A stretch of 64,000 nucleotides of DNA from Clavibacter michiganensis. Lineage in GTDB: Bacteria > Actinomycetota > Actinomycetes > Actinomycetales > Microbacteriaceae. Within the stretch, counting starts at the first letter, position 1. Each line of letters begins with the position of its first letter. Where the stretch lies: positions 2,604,001-2,668,000 of the forward strand of contig NZ_JAFBBJ010000001.1 of NCBI RefSeq assembly GCF_016907085.1, written 5' to 3'. Position numbers and translations under genes: made by a program. Under the pieces are notes generated by a model, which was not told the origin of the DNA, did not search any database, and was given only the letters and a program-made list of their open reading frames with translations. This document shows positions 9,830 to 17,946 of the stretch, piece after piece.

Positions 9830-11029
9830 ATGACCCACGTGACCGAGACGGCACATCACCGCGGAGACTCCCCGCAGCACCCCGACTTCGAGGCGGCGGT
9901 CGCGGGGGGCGCGCTGACGTCGGAGGGGCCGGGGTCCATCCATCGCTACCGGAACCTGATCCTCGGCGGGGTCGCGATCCTGCTCCTCGCCATGGCGATG
10001 CTGGTCAGCTACTCGACCGCGTTCGGCGACCCGACGCCGAACCACATCCACCTCGCGGTGACCGGCGACGCCGACACGATCGTCGCGCTCGAGCAGCAGG
10101 GGTCGCTGGAGCTCACCGTCGTGTCCTCCGCCGAGGAGGCCCAGGCCGCCGTGCTCGACCGTGACGTGGACGGCGCTGTCGTCCTGCCCGCGCCGGGTAC
10201 CGGCGGCCAGGTCTCCACCTACATCGCCAGCGGCGGAGGCCGCGCCGTCGCGCAGGCAGTATCCGGCATCGGCGCCTCGATCGCGGCGAAGGCGCAGTCC
10301 ACGAACCAGACCATCGACCTCGCCCCTCTGCCGGAGGACGACCCGGTCGGATCGATCGAGTTCTACGCGATCCTCTTCGCGGGGCTGGGCGCGGCGCTCG
10401 GCGCGACGGTGTTCGGACGCATCCTCGGCACGGTCGACACGGCGCCGAAGTTCGTCGAGCGCAGCGTCGTCCTCGTCATCTACTCCGGCCTGCTCGCCGG
10501 CCTGATCACGCTCTGGATCGACTCCGCGCTGGATGCCGTGACCGTCGGCCCATGGGGCGTGTTCGGGGTCCTCTGGCTGACGGGTGTCGCGATTGGAGGG
10601 GCGGTGACGGGAGTCGCGGCCCTCGGCGGCACCATCGCCGCGCTGGCGATGACGCTCGCCCTGGTGATCTTGGGCAACACGTCCTCCGGTGGGCCGCTCG
10701 GGATCCACGTCCTCAACGACTTCTTCCAGACCCTCTACTACGTCTTCCCCCAGGGCGACGCGCTCGACCTCCTGCGGTCGGTCCAGTACTTCGACGGCGC
10801 GGCCGTGACCGCTCCGATCATCCGACTGGGGATCTGGGCGGTCGCGGGCATCCTGCTGACCCTGACGGCCATGCTCATCCGCACCCGTCGGGAAGCCGCG
10901 GCCCGCGCGACGGAGGCACGGCCTCCGGGGTCGGGGACCCGCGGGGCGGCCGGGCCCTCGCCCGCCCACGCCCCGCACGCCGCCGTCACCACCAGCTCGG
11001 AATTCCTTCCGCTCACGCCGTCACCCTGA
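9830..11029 (+). CDS. ABC-2-like/YhgE-Pip-type integral membrane protein
   Basis: About 399 residues. One membrane helix (about 40-60) is followed by a roughly 115-residue extracytoplasmic domain, then five or six C-terminal helices with a short FFQTLYYVFPQGDAL loop. This N-helix, outer domain, C-terminal bundle layout is that of ABC-2 permease-like and YhgE/Pip-like proteins, often drug-response or export related. No ATPase is encoded nearby. The ATG at 9830 sits four bases after AAAGGA; the ATG at 9827 is too close to it. The C-terminal 50 residues are Pro/Ala/Gly-rich and probably cytoplasmic. It lies in the segment bounded by ppc 3' copies and is probably controlled by the divergent TetR. 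Confidence 0.7.
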   Translation: MTHVTETAHHRGDSPQHPDFEAAVAGGALTSEGPGSIHRYRNLILGGVAILLLAMAMLVSYSTAFGDPTPNHIHLAVTGDADTIVALEQQGSLELTVVSSAEEAQAAVLDRDVDGAVVLPAPGTGGQVSTYIASGGGRAVAQAVSGIGASIAAKAQSTNQTIDLAPLPEDDPVGSIEFYAILFAGLGAALGATVFGRILGTVDTAPKFVERSVVLVIYSGLLAGLITLWIDSALDAVTVGPWGVFGVLWLTGVAIGGAVTGVAALGGTIAALAMTLALVILGNTSSGGPLGIHVLNDFFQTLYYVFPQGDALDLLRSVQYFDGAAVTAPIIRLGIWAVAGILLTLTAMLIRTRREAAARATEARPPGSGTRGAAGPSPAHAPHAAVTTSSEFLPLTPSP

Positions 11030-11134
11030 CCGCGACGCGATCAGCAGCACTGCTCCACCTGACCGGCGGCCATCACGCCCACGCCCCGCACGACGCGCAC
11101 GTGACATCCACCAACGCAATCGGAGGTTCTTGAC

Positions 11135-12184
11135 ATGCCAGGAAAGATCGACGTCCACCAGCACCTGCTCCCGCCCATCTACTTCGAGGCGCTGAAGGCG
11201 GCAGGAGAACGGGCGATGGGGAGCGGGGCCGGGTCGGCCGGGGGTGCCCCGGCCGTGTCGGGCGGATCCGCGCAGTGGAATCCGTGGGCGGCGAACGGCG
11301 ACACGGGACCGCGACAGGGTCCGCGCACGATCGGCGGCTGGCAGATGCCGGAATGGGACCCCGAGGCAGCCATCGCGATGATGGACGAGGCCGGCATCGA
11401 GACCGGGATCCTGTCGATGAGCGCACCCGGTGTCCACTTCGGTGACGATGCCGCAGCCCGCGCGCTCGCGCGCGAGCTGAACGACTACCAGGCCGAGCTG
11501 GTCCGATCACGGCCGGACCGGTTCGGGCACTTCGCCGTGCTGCCGCTGCCGGACTTCGACGGCGCGGTCGCCGAGGCCGTCCGGGCGCTCGACGACCTCC
11601 ACGCCGACGGTGTGCTCCTGCTGTCGAACGCGAACGGGCGCTACCTCGGCGATCCCGCGTACGAGCCGCTGTGGGTGGAGCTCGCCGCACGCTCGGCCGT
11701 GGTCTTCGTGCACCCCACGTCGCCGCCGATCGCGCAGCTGCCGGGGATGCCGACGGCGCTGCTGGACTTCCCGTTCGACACCACGCGCACCGCCGTGGAC
11801 CTCGTCGCCCACGGCGTGTTCGACCGGCACCCGGACCTGCGCGTGATCCTCTCGCACGCGGGCGGGTTCCTGCCCTACGCCGCCAGCCGCTTCAGCGCCG
11901 CCGCCATGTTCAACCCCGGCACCACCCCGGAGAGCATCCAGGCGGGACTGCGCAAATTCTACTTCGACACCGCGTTGTCCGCGTCGCCCACGTCCCTGCC
12001 GTCGCTCCTCGCGTTCGCGGAGCCGGGTCACATCCTCTACGGAAGCGACTTCCCCTATGCCGACCCGGAATGGAGCGCGCGCTTCGACCACGAGCTGGAC
12101 ATCTATGACGGCCCTGGGGCGGAGCGGCTGGGTGAGGTGGACCGCTCCGCCGCCGAGGCACTGTTCCCCCGCTTGGCGAGGTAG
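11135..12184 (+). CDS. Amidohydrolase-family (ACMSD-like) metal-dependent enzyme
   Basis: The 349-residue protein has the amidohydrolase 2 pattern: N-terminal metal-binding DVHQH (His8 and His10), a mid-protein HPTSPP, the SHAGGFLPY motif and the late YGSDFPY with the catalytic aspartate. This subfamily includes 2-amino-3-carboxymuconate semialdehyde decarboxylase and hydroxybenzoate/resorcylate decarboxylases, so decarboxylation or hydrolysis of a small aromatic or heterocyclic acid is plausible, but the substrate is not deducible. An insertion of about 40 residues rich in Gly and Ala follows the HxH region. GGAGG lies eight bases before the ATG. The gene follows the membrane protein by 105 bases. 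Confidence 0.82.
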   Translation: MPGKIDVHQHLLPPIYFEALKAAGERAMGSGAGSAGGAPAVSGGSAQWNPWAANGDTGPRQGPRTIGGWQMPEWDPEAAIAMMDEAGIETGILSMSAPGVHFGDDAAARALARELNDYQAELVRSRPDRFGHFAVLPLPDFDGAVAEAVRALDDLHADGVLLLSNANGRYLGDPAYEPLWVELAARSAVVFVHPTSPPIAQLPGMPTALLDFPFDTTRTAVDLVAHGVFDRHPDLRVILSHAGGFLPYAASRFSAAAMFNPGTTPESIQAGLRKFYFDTALSASPTSLPSLLAFAEPGHILYGSDFPYADPEWSARFDHELDIYDGPGAERLGEVDRSAAEALFPRLAR

Positions 12185-12434
12185 GGCGGAAGCCCCCGCT
12201 CCGGATCGCAGGCGCAGCGATGATCGCGCGATAGGCGGCACGAGTTCACGTGACGGTCGGATGAGCCCCTGAAGCGCCTCAGCCGGACTGGCTACGTCAC
12301 GGGATGTCGGCTCAGACTCCACCGCGCGAGACGTGACGCGGGTCCGACCCGCTGCTCTCCGGGAGCGGCGCATCCATCGCCGCCGCTCTACGGCGCCGCC
12401 TTCACGTAGCTGAAGACGGCGCCGTGGGGCGTGC
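12185..12434. other. Intergenic region between amidohydrolase and small secreted protein genes
   Basis: These 250 bases carry no convincing reading frame. The only structure I see is the strong hairpin at 12390-12425 at its right end. Base composition is somewhat less GC-rich than the housekeeping genes on either side. Confidence 0.5.
12390..12425. terminator. Strong bidirectional terminator hairpin
   Basis: ACGGCGCCG (12390-12398) pairs perfectly with CGGCGCCGT (12417-12425), and inside it CTTCA pairs with TGAAG around a 6-base loop. It separates the convergent amidohydrolase and small secreted protein genes. Confidence 0.75.
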
Positions 12435-12659
12435 CTAGTTGTCGGGTCCGCAGTGGACGCTCGGGGGCCACTCGAAGGTCGGGGTCCCGGAGTAGCACGG
12501 GTCGGGACGGACCTGAGGGTAGTGGTGCCGGACGCCGTCGGTCTCGAGTCCGCGGGTCGAGGCCTGCGCGGACATGGGAGTGAGGACCATGGCCGCGCTC
12601 ATGGCGCCGAGGAGGAGGAGGGCTCGTGTCGCCGTGACGCGGGATATGCGATCTGTCAT
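12435..12659 (-). CDS. Small secreted two-cysteine protein
   Basis: The 74-residue product has a basic N-terminus, a hydrophobic core and an AQA-S cleavage site near residue 33, so it should be exported by Sec. The mature part is about 41 residues with two cysteines (C55, C70) likely to form one disulfide, and it ends PPSVHCGPDN. Its signal peptide aligns well with that of the small protein at 54371-54652 (shared pattern RI-x-R-x-T, RA-x-L, GA, VL-x-P, AQA), and both end in a PP-x-x-HC motif, so I regard them as paralogues. The ATG at 12659 is chosen because a longer start adds a charged extension that would spoil the signal peptide. Function unknown. Confidence 0.7.
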   Translation of the reverse strand: MTDRISRVTATRALLLLGAMSAAMVLTPMSAQASTRGLETDGVRHHYPQVRPDPCYSGTPTFEWPPSVHCGPDN

Positions 12660-12850
12660 GTGTGTCCCGTTCTGTTCTGCGCGCTGAATGCTCTGAGGCG
12701 AGTCGCGCGTTCCTCGCCGAGAGCGCCGGAGCCGGCGCCGCACACGGTAGGACCATGCGCAGGGGACACGAGTGGGCTGTCCACATCACGCGTAGTCGGC
12801 TGGGCGTGGGACGCGACGTGCAGGCCGTCTCGAGTCGACGCTCGCTGGCT

Positions 12851-12870
12851 GCAGCTGCAGCTGCAGCTGC
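12851..12870. repeat. CTGCAG microsatellite
   Basis: GCAGCT is repeated in tandem (three and a half units counting the flanking bases) at the left edge of the ppc remnant. In ppc the corresponding place reads CTGCTCCAGCTGC, so slippage expansion during decay of the copy is a simple explanation. Confidence 0.7.
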
Positions 12871-13055
12871 GGGCGCGGCGCACGCCGGCTTCCGACGCGG
12901 CAGGCCAGGCCGCGCCCGGCCAGGCCGACCCGACGGATCCGGACCACCGGCTCCTGCTCTCACGGTCGACGGCATCGCGGCGTGGCTGTAGAACACGAGG
13001 TGATCCGCGCTCGTACGAACGCGGCGGCGGCCAGTCCCTCGCGGGGCCGGCCGCC
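12861..13055 (+). pseudogene. Decayed duplicate of the ppc 3' end and its terminator
   Basis: By eye this stretch aligns with about 7351-7560, the last 50 codons or so of ppc plus the downstream hairpin. Shared blocks include CGGCCAGGCCGACC, GACCACCGGCTCCTGCTC, ACGGCATCGCGGCG and TGATCCGCGC. Before a one-base deletion (after about 12960) it still encodes GQADPTDPDHRLLL. After it, the restored frame reads LTVDGIAA and stops at a TAG (12988) where ppc has CAG. Part of the region upstream of the block is replaced by a CTGCAG microrepeat. The GGCGGCGGCC hairpin that follows is a diverged copy of the ppc terminator and could still end transcription of the convergent gene. Confidence 0.85.
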
Positions 13056-13082
13056 GTCGTGCGTCGGGGAACGGGGCGCGCC

Positions 13083-14192
13083 CTATGCCGCCCCGACCTC
13101 CCGGCGGATCGCCGCCGCGAAGCGGTCGATGTCGTCCTCGGTGGTGTCGAACGAGCACATCCAGCGCACCTCGCGGCGGGCCGGGTCCCAGTCGTAGAAG
13201 CGGAACTCGGAGCGGAGGCGGTCGGCGACGCCCTCGGGGAGGATCGCGAAGAGGCCGTTCGCCTGCGTCTCCTGCGTGAACTCGACGCCGTCGACGCCGT
13301 CGAGCGCCGAGCGGAGTCGCGCGGCCATGCCGTTCGCGTGGCGCGCGGAGCGGAGGTAGAGCGGCACGCCGTCGACCTCGGATCCGAGGAGCGCCAGCAG
13401 CTGCGCGCTCACGAACCGCATCTTCGAGGCGAGCTGCATGTTGAGCTTGCGCAAGTAGGTGAGCCCCTCGGACGCCTCGGGGTCGAGCACCACGATCGCC
13501 TCGCCGTAGAGCAGGCCGTTCTTGGTGCCGCCGAAGCTGACGACGTCGACGCCGGCGTCGGACGTGAAGGCGCGGAAGGGCGCGTCCAGCGTGGCGGCCG
13601 CGTTCGAGAGGCGGGCGCCGTCCATGTGCAGGCGCATGCCGCGCTCGTGCGCGTGGTCGGCGATCGCCCGCACCTCGGCCGGCGTGTAGACGGTGCCGAG
13701 CTCGGTGGTCTGCGTGATGCTCACGGCGAGCGGCTGTGCGCGGTGCTCGTCGCCCCAGCCCCACGCCTCGCGGTCGATCAGCTCGGGGGTGAGCTTGCCG
13801 TCCTCGGTGGGCACCTGGAGGAGCTTGATGCCGGCGACTCGCTCGGGCGCGCCGCCCTCGTCGGTGTTGATGTGCGCGGTGGTCGCGCAGACCACGGCGC
13901 CCCAGCGCGGCAGCATCGAGAGGAGCCCGGTGACGTTCGCGCCCGTGCCGTTGAAGACGGGGAACGCCTCGGCGCCGCGGCCGAAGTGCTCGCCCACGAC
14001 CTCCTGGAGCCGTGCCGTGTACGCGTCGCCGCCGTAGGCGACCTGGTGCCCGCCGTTCGCGGCCGCGATGGCCTCGAGCACCTCGGGGTGGATCCCGGAG
14101 TAGTTGTCGGAGGCGAAGCCGCGGGCGGCGGTGTCGTGGAGGCGGAGGGGGGAGACGGGGGAGGCGTCGGTGGCGTCGGTCACGGGATCCAT
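13083..14192 (-). CDS. Low-specificity L-threonine aldolase
   Basis: This PLP enzyme of the beta-eliminating lyase/threonine aldolase family cleaves L-threonine or allo-threonine to glycine and acetaldehyde. Landmarks in the 369-residue protein: FASDNYSGIHPEVLEAI near the start, NGTGANVTGL, TAHINTDEGGAPE, HMDGARLSNAAA (Asp191) and the PLP lysine in FGGTKNGLLYGEA (Lys224). Length and motif order are normal. It is convergent with the ppc remnant. The ATG at 14192 was taken; a GTG three codons downstream is an alternative. Confidence 0.9.
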   Translation of the reverse strand: MDPVTDATDASPVSPLRLHDTAARGFASDNYSGIHPEVLEAIAAANGGHQVAYGGDAYTARLQEVVGEHFGRGAEAFPVFNGTGANVTGLLSMLPRWGAVVCATTAHINTDEGGAPERVAGIKLLQVPTEDGKLTPELIDREAWGWGDEHRAQPLAVSITQTTELGTVYTPAEVRAIADHAHERGMRLHMDGARLSNAAATLDAPFRAFTSDAGVDVVSFGGTKNGLLYGEAIVVLDPEASEGLTYLRKLNMQLASKMRFVSAQLLALLGSEVDGVPLYLRSARHANGMAARLRSALDGVDGVEFTQETQANGLFAILPEGVADRLRSEFRFYDWDPARREVRWMCSFDTTEDDIDRFAAAIRREVGAA

Positions 14193-14220
14193 CCTCGCCT
14201 ACCGGCGGGTGCGGCCCGGC

Positions 14221-14877
14221 CTACGCGGGGAACCCGTGCAGCGCCACGTGCTGGAGCAGGATCACCGTCTTGCCGTCCGCGATGCGGCCGTCGGCGACCA
14301 TCGCGAGCGCCTCGTCGAGCGTCACCTCGACCCGCTCGATGTCCTCGCCCTCCTCGGCCACGCCGCCGCCCGCGCCCACGACGTCGGCCGGCGTGTACGA
14401 CGCGAGGTAGTGGTGCACGCGCTCGGTCACGGATCCGGGGCTCATGAACAGGTCGAACAGGTGCGTGAGCGCCACGACCTCCACGCCCAGCTCCTCGCGG
14501 GCCTCGCGGCGGATCGCATCCTCCGGGGAGTCCTCGTCGAGGAGGCCGGCCGCCGCCTCGACGAGCATGCCGTCTGCGTGGCCGTTGACGTAGGCGGGGT
14601 AGCGGAACTGGCGCGTGAGGAGGATCCGGTGGGTGTCGGCCGCGTAGAGGAGCACGGTCGCGCCGTCGCCCCGGTCGTACGTCTCGCGCTGCTGCTCCTG
14701 CCAGGATCCGTCGCGCAGCTGCAGGTCGAGCGTCGTCCGGCGGAGCACGTGCCAGCCGTCGGAGGTGACCTCGACGCGCTTGACGACGACGTCGGGGTTC
14801 CGGTCGAGGTCCGTGCCGCGCAGGTGGAGGCCGGTGCGGCCCCGCGAGTCGGGCACGGTCTCACCGGGGCGCGTCAT
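14221..14877 (-). CDS. Nudix hydrolase, ADP-ribose/GDP-mannose pyrophosphatase-like
   Basis: The 218-residue protein has a Nudix box at about residues 110-132 ending REAREELGV, with the metal-binding RE..EE glutamates intact, though the leading glycine and glutamate of the consensus are shifted or replaced, as in NudK-type members. The preceding VEAAAGLLD and the Arg/Tyr-rich strand RQFRYP match nucleoside-diphosphate-sugar pyrophosphatases. It probably hydrolyses ADP-ribose or GDP-mannose-like compounds. GAGGAT ends six bases before the ATG, a possible leaderless promoter. Confidence 0.88.
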   Translation of the reverse strand: MTRPGETVPDSRGRTGLHLRGTDLDRNPDVVVKRVEVTSDGWHVLRRTTLDLQLRDGSWQEQQRETYDRGDGATVLLYAADTHRILLTRQFRYPAYVNGHADGMLVEAAAGLLDEDSPEDAIRREAREELGVEVVALTHLFDLFMSPGSVTERVHHYLASYTPADVVGAGGGVAEEGEDIERVEVTLDEALAMVADGRIADGKTVILLQHVALHGFPA

Positions 14878-14950
14878 GGTGCCATCCTCGCGGGGCGCTG
14901 GGCGGCGGCGCGTCCGTCCGACGGCGGATCCGCCCGGCGGGCCGTTTGGA

Positions 14951-16219
14951 TCAGGCGCGGCCCTGCAGGATCAGGTTCCAGTACACCCACGGGAGCACGT
15001 AGCGGTCGGCGAGGAACGTGATGCGGCGCTCCTTCGCGAGGCCCTTCCAGCCGGGGATCGTGGGCTTCGGGCGGTAGCGGTCGTCGAACTCGGCGAACAC
15101 CACGGTCGAGCGGGAGACCACGAACGGGCACACCGAGTACCCGTCGTACGTCTGCGGCAGCGGCTTCCCCTCGAGCGCCGCGACGAGGTTCTTCGCGACC
15201 GTGGTGGTCTGCTGGCGGAGCGCGCCACCCGACTTCGAGTTCGTGGTCGCGGCGGCGTCGCCGAGCGCCCACACGTCGGGGAAGCGCGGGTGGCGGAGGG
15301 TCAGCGGATCCACCTCGACGAAGCCGCCCGCGTCGCCGGGAGCTGCGAGGCCCGTGTCGGCGAGCCAGTCGGGCGCGGACTGCGGCGGCACCGCGTGCAG
15401 CACGTCGTAGGAGAGCGTCTCGCGATCCGCGTCCTCGAGGCCCTGCTGCGCCGCGTGGTCCGGGCCGAGGAGCGCGCGGGCGCGGTCGACGCCGGCGATC
15501 TCGACGGTGCGGGCGGCCGGATCCACGCCCACGAGCTCGCGCCCGTACCGCACCTCGATGCCGTACTCGGCGACCTTGCGCTCGAGCTCGGCGTCGACGA
15601 GGGGCATGCCGAACATGGTCGGCGTCGGCACGACGAGCACCACGCGGATGTCGTCGAGCACGCCGATCGCCCGCCAGTGGTCGCATGCGAGGTACATGGG
15701 CTTCTGCGATGCGCCCGAGCAGGTCCCGGGACCGTCGGGCTGCGTGAAGACGACCGTGCCGGAGCGCACGTCGCGCAGCACCGTCGACGCCTTCGCCGCG
15801 TAGCGGTGCTCGTAGTTCGAGATGCCGACGGGCGAGTCCATCGCCTCGACGAGGCCGGGCACGCGATCCCAGTCCTTCTGGATGCCGGGGCACACGATGA
15901 GCTGGCCGTAGGAGACGCGGCGGCCGGACTCGAGCGTCACCGTCTTCGCGGCCGGGTCGATGCCGGCGACGCGGTCCCGGATCCACGTGACGCCCTTCGG
16001 CGTGACGGACCCCTGCGGCCGCGTGGCCTGCGACGCCCGCGCGGTGCCGCCCGCGACGTGCGAGAACATCGGCTGGTAGTAGTGCGTGTCGCGCGGCTCG
16101 ATCACCGCGACGTCGTCGACGCCGTACCGCCGGAGCCGGCCCGCGACCGAGAGGCCGGCGTTCCCCCCGCCGATCACGAGCACGTCGTGGTGCAGGGTCG
16201 TGCCGTCGGGAGGGGTCAT
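14951..16219 (-). CDS. FAD-dependent oxidoreductase, sulfide:quinone-reductase-like
   Basis: The 422-residue flavoprotein begins with a dinucleotide-binding VIGGGNAG, has YYQPMFSHVAGG and a second FAD contact WALGDAAATTNSKSG, and carries two cysteines (in GPGTCSGA and SVCPFVV) spaced as in type II sulfide:quinone oxidoreductases. The C-terminal hydrophobic/aromatic tail (PWVYWNLILQ) suits peripheral membrane binding. It probably oxidises sulfide to polysulfide and passes electrons to menaquinone, protecting against H2S. A perfect-looking -10 (TAGGGT, 16226-16231) ends six bases before the ATG, so the mRNA is likely leaderless. It could be another NDH-2-like enzyme, but the cysteine pair favours SQR. 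Confidence 0.8.
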   Translation of the reverse strand: MTPPDGTTLHHDVLVIGGGNAGLSVAGRLRRYGVDDVAVIEPRDTHYYQPMFSHVAGGTARASQATRPQGSVTPKGVTWIRDRVAGIDPAAKTVTLESGRRVSYGQLIVCPGIQKDWDRVPGLVEAMDSPVGISNYEHRYAAKASTVLRDVRSGTVVFTQPDGPGTCSGASQKPMYLACDHWRAIGVLDDIRVVLVVPTPTMFGMPLVDAELERKVAEYGIEVRYGRELVGVDPAARTVEIAGVDRARALLGPDHAAQQGLEDADRETLSYDVLHAVPPQSAPDWLADTGLAAPGDAGGFVEVDPLTLRHPRFPDVWALGDAAATTNSKSGGALRQQTTTVAKNLVAALEGKPLPQTYDGYSVCPFVVSRSTVVFAEFDDRYRPKPTIPGWKGLAKERRITFLADRYVLPWVYWNLILQGRA

Positions 16220-16494
16220 GGGCTCACCCTAGGCCGGGGTGCGAGCGGGTGCCGGGGCGGAGGGCGACGCCGGCCGACGACGCCGGCCGACGACGGGGTG
16301 GCGCCCTGGCCGGAAAGCGCACGCCGGATGCCGCCCGCTGGCCGCGCAGCGAAGCCCAGCCGCTCCCGCCTGGAGGAACGCTGAACGTCGGGGACGAGCG
16401 GGGCACCCGGCCCGTCTCCTTGACGTGCCGGGCATCCAGCCGGCACCGCGATCCCCTCGACGGGAGCGCGCCCCATCCACCTCAGGAGCACCAC
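16220..16494. other. Intergenic region upstream of the Gls24-aquaporin operon
   Basis: These 275 bases hold the divergent promoter of the flavoprotein gene at the left edge and the leader of the stress operon. A 13-base unit CGACGCCGGCCGA is tandemly repeated at 16265-16290. TTGACG at about 16420 could be a -35 element, but no matching -10 is obvious. No reading frame here looks coding. Confidence 0.4.
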
Positions 16495-16941
16495 ATGACC
16501 GACGTCACCCCCGCCACCGCATCCAGCCGCGCCGCCGCCAAGCACACGCCCGCCGACTCCGCCTCGGGCAAGAACACGATCGCCGACGGCGTCGTCGAGA
16601 AGGTCGCCGGCATCGCGGCCCGCCAGGTCCCCGGCGTCCACGACCTCGGCAACGGCGCGGCCCGTGCCGTCGGCGCGATCCGCAACGTCATCGGCCAGCA
16701 GGACCGCGGCCAGGGCATCTCCGTCGAGGTCGGCGAGAAGCAGGTCGCCGCGGACATCGTCGTCGTCGCCGAGTACCCCGTCGCGCTGCAGGACCTCGCC
16801 GACCGGATCCGCGAGTCCGTCACCGACGCGATCTCGCAGGTCGTCGGCATGGACGTCGCCGAGGTCAACGTCACCGTCTCCGACGTGCACATCCCGTCGG
16901 ACGACAAGGACGACGACGACTCCAAGAGCCGCGTCCAGTAG
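16495..16941 (+). CDS. Asp23/Gls24-family envelope stress protein
   Basis: The 148-residue protein consists of an Asp23/Gls24 (DUF322) domain: VVEKVAGIAARQVPGVHDL, a VEVGEKQVAADIVVVAEYPV strand region and the helix before VVGMDVAEVNVTVSDVH, plus an acidic Lys/Asp tail. Family members associate with the membrane and are linked to cell-envelope stress. The ATG follows AGGAG. It is the first gene of a same-strand trio with an aquaporin and a second Gls24-like protein, a context that suggests osmotic or envelope stress. A very stable hairpin follows its stop. Confidence 0.88.
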   Translation: MTDVTPATASSRAAAKHTPADSASGKNTIADGVVEKVAGIAARQVPGVHDLGNGAARAVGAIRNVIGQQDRGQGISVEVGEKQVAADIVVVAEYPVALQDLADRIRESVTDAISQVVGMDVAEVNVTVSDVHIPSDDKDDDDSKSRVQ

Positions 16942-16948
16942 CACCTCC

Positions 16949-16991
16949 CACGCGGACGGGACCGGGCACGACCCGGTCCCGTCGCCGCGTG
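16949..16991 (+). terminator. Very stable intercistronic hairpin between gls24-like gene and aquaporin
   Basis: GACGGGACCGGG (16955-16966) pairs perfectly with CCCGGTCCCGTC (16972-16983) around a 5-base loop. The stem extends by CACGCG/CGCGTG past a 2-base bulge, giving 18 paired bases. It may partly terminate transcription, so that the first gene is expressed more than the aquaporin, or stabilise the upstream mRNA. Confidence 0.7.
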
Positions 16992-17059
16992 CGGGGCATG
17001 CCGCCCCGCGCAACCGCATCACCGCCGCACCACCCGCAGCACCCAGAGGACACGAACCG

Positions 17060-17878
17060 ATGAGCAAGTCGACCACCGCCGCGAAGGCTCCCCGCGACAC
17101 CCCGGCCCAGGGCCGCGGGCAGAAGGCGGCATCCGCCGGCGACCGCCCGTCCACCGCCGCGCGCTGGGGCGCCGAGGCGTTCGGCACGTTCCTCCTCGTC
17201 TTCGGCGGCGTCGGCACCGCGCTCTACGCGTCCGCGTTCCCGGACGACGGCAACGCCACGGGCGTCGGCTTCCTGGGCGTCGCGCTCGCGTTCGGCCTCA
17301 CGGTCATGGCGGGCGTCGCCGCGGTCGGCGGGATCTCCGGCGGCCACTTCAACCCGGCCGTCAGCGTCGGCCTCGCGTTCGCGGGCCGCATCGGCTGGCG
17401 CGAGGTGCCCGGCTACGTGGTCGCGCAGCTCGTCGGCGGGATCCTCGGATCCAGCGCCCTCGCGCTCATCGCCGCCGACGGCCCCGCCGGCTACCTCGCG
17501 GCCGCGCAGGACGCGGGCTTCGCGTCGAACGGATACGGCGAGGCCTCGCCCGGCGGCTTCGGCCTCGCGGCCGTGCTCCTCGTCGAGGTGATCCTCACCG
17601 CCGTCTTCGTGACCGTGATCCTCGCCGTCACCGGCCAGAAGGCGTACGCGGCCGTCGCGCCCCTCGTCATCGGGCTGACGCTCACCCTGATCCACCTCAT
17701 CAGCATCCCGGTCAGCAACACCTCCGTGAACCCGGCCCGCTCCATCGCGGCCGCGGTCTACGGCGGGCCCGTCGCGCTCGGGCAGGTGTGGGCGTTCATC
17801 GTCGCGCCGCTGGTCGGCGCCGCGATCGCCGGGCTCGCGCACCGCGCGCTGACCCGCGCCGCCGACGTCCCCGCCTGA
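17060..17878 (+). CDS. Aquaporin/MIP-family water channel
   Basis: The 272-residue protein has six membrane helices and both half-helix signature motifs, HFNPAVSVG and SVNPARSI. The spacing and the NPARS sequence are those of the AqpZ-like water-selective branch, not of glycerol facilitators, which have longer loops and D after NPA-R. An extra hydrophilic N-terminus of about 35 residues precedes the first helix. The ATG follows GAGGA at somewhat long spacing. It lies between two Gls24-type genes on the same strand. Confidence 0.92.
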   Translation: MSKSTTAAKAPRDTPAQGRGQKAASAGDRPSTAARWGAEAFGTFLLVFGGVGTALYASAFPDDGNATGVGFLGVALAFGLTVMAGVAAVGGISGGHFNPAVSVGLAFAGRIGWREVPGYVVAQLVGGILGSSALALIAADGPAGYLAAAQDAGFASNGYGEASPGGFGLAAVLLVEVILTAVFVTVILAVTGQKAYAAVAPLVIGLTLTLIHLISIPVSNTSVNPARSIAAAVYGGPVALGQVWAFIVAPLVGAAIAGLAHRALTRAADVPA

Positions 17879-17946
17879 TCCGCCCGCGCGGCACGCCGCC
17901 GCGCCCTCGCACCCATCCGCACCCGCACCACCGAAGGAGCACCGCC

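Noticed and set aside
7504-12860. Search for an integrase, transposase or tRNA attachment site in the inserted segment
   Set aside because: No such gene or tRNA was seen, so I do not call a mobile element; I report only the duplicated ppc end.
12453-14447. 664-codon plus-strand frame
   Set aside because: It passes through the ppc remnant and antisense to the threonine aldolase; only the short ppc-like portion has ancestry, the rest is a shadow.
16265-16290. 13-base tandem repeat before the Gls24-like gene
   Set aside because: Only two GC-rich units and no spacer pattern; too little for CRISPR or an iteron set. It was only noted within the intergenic entry.
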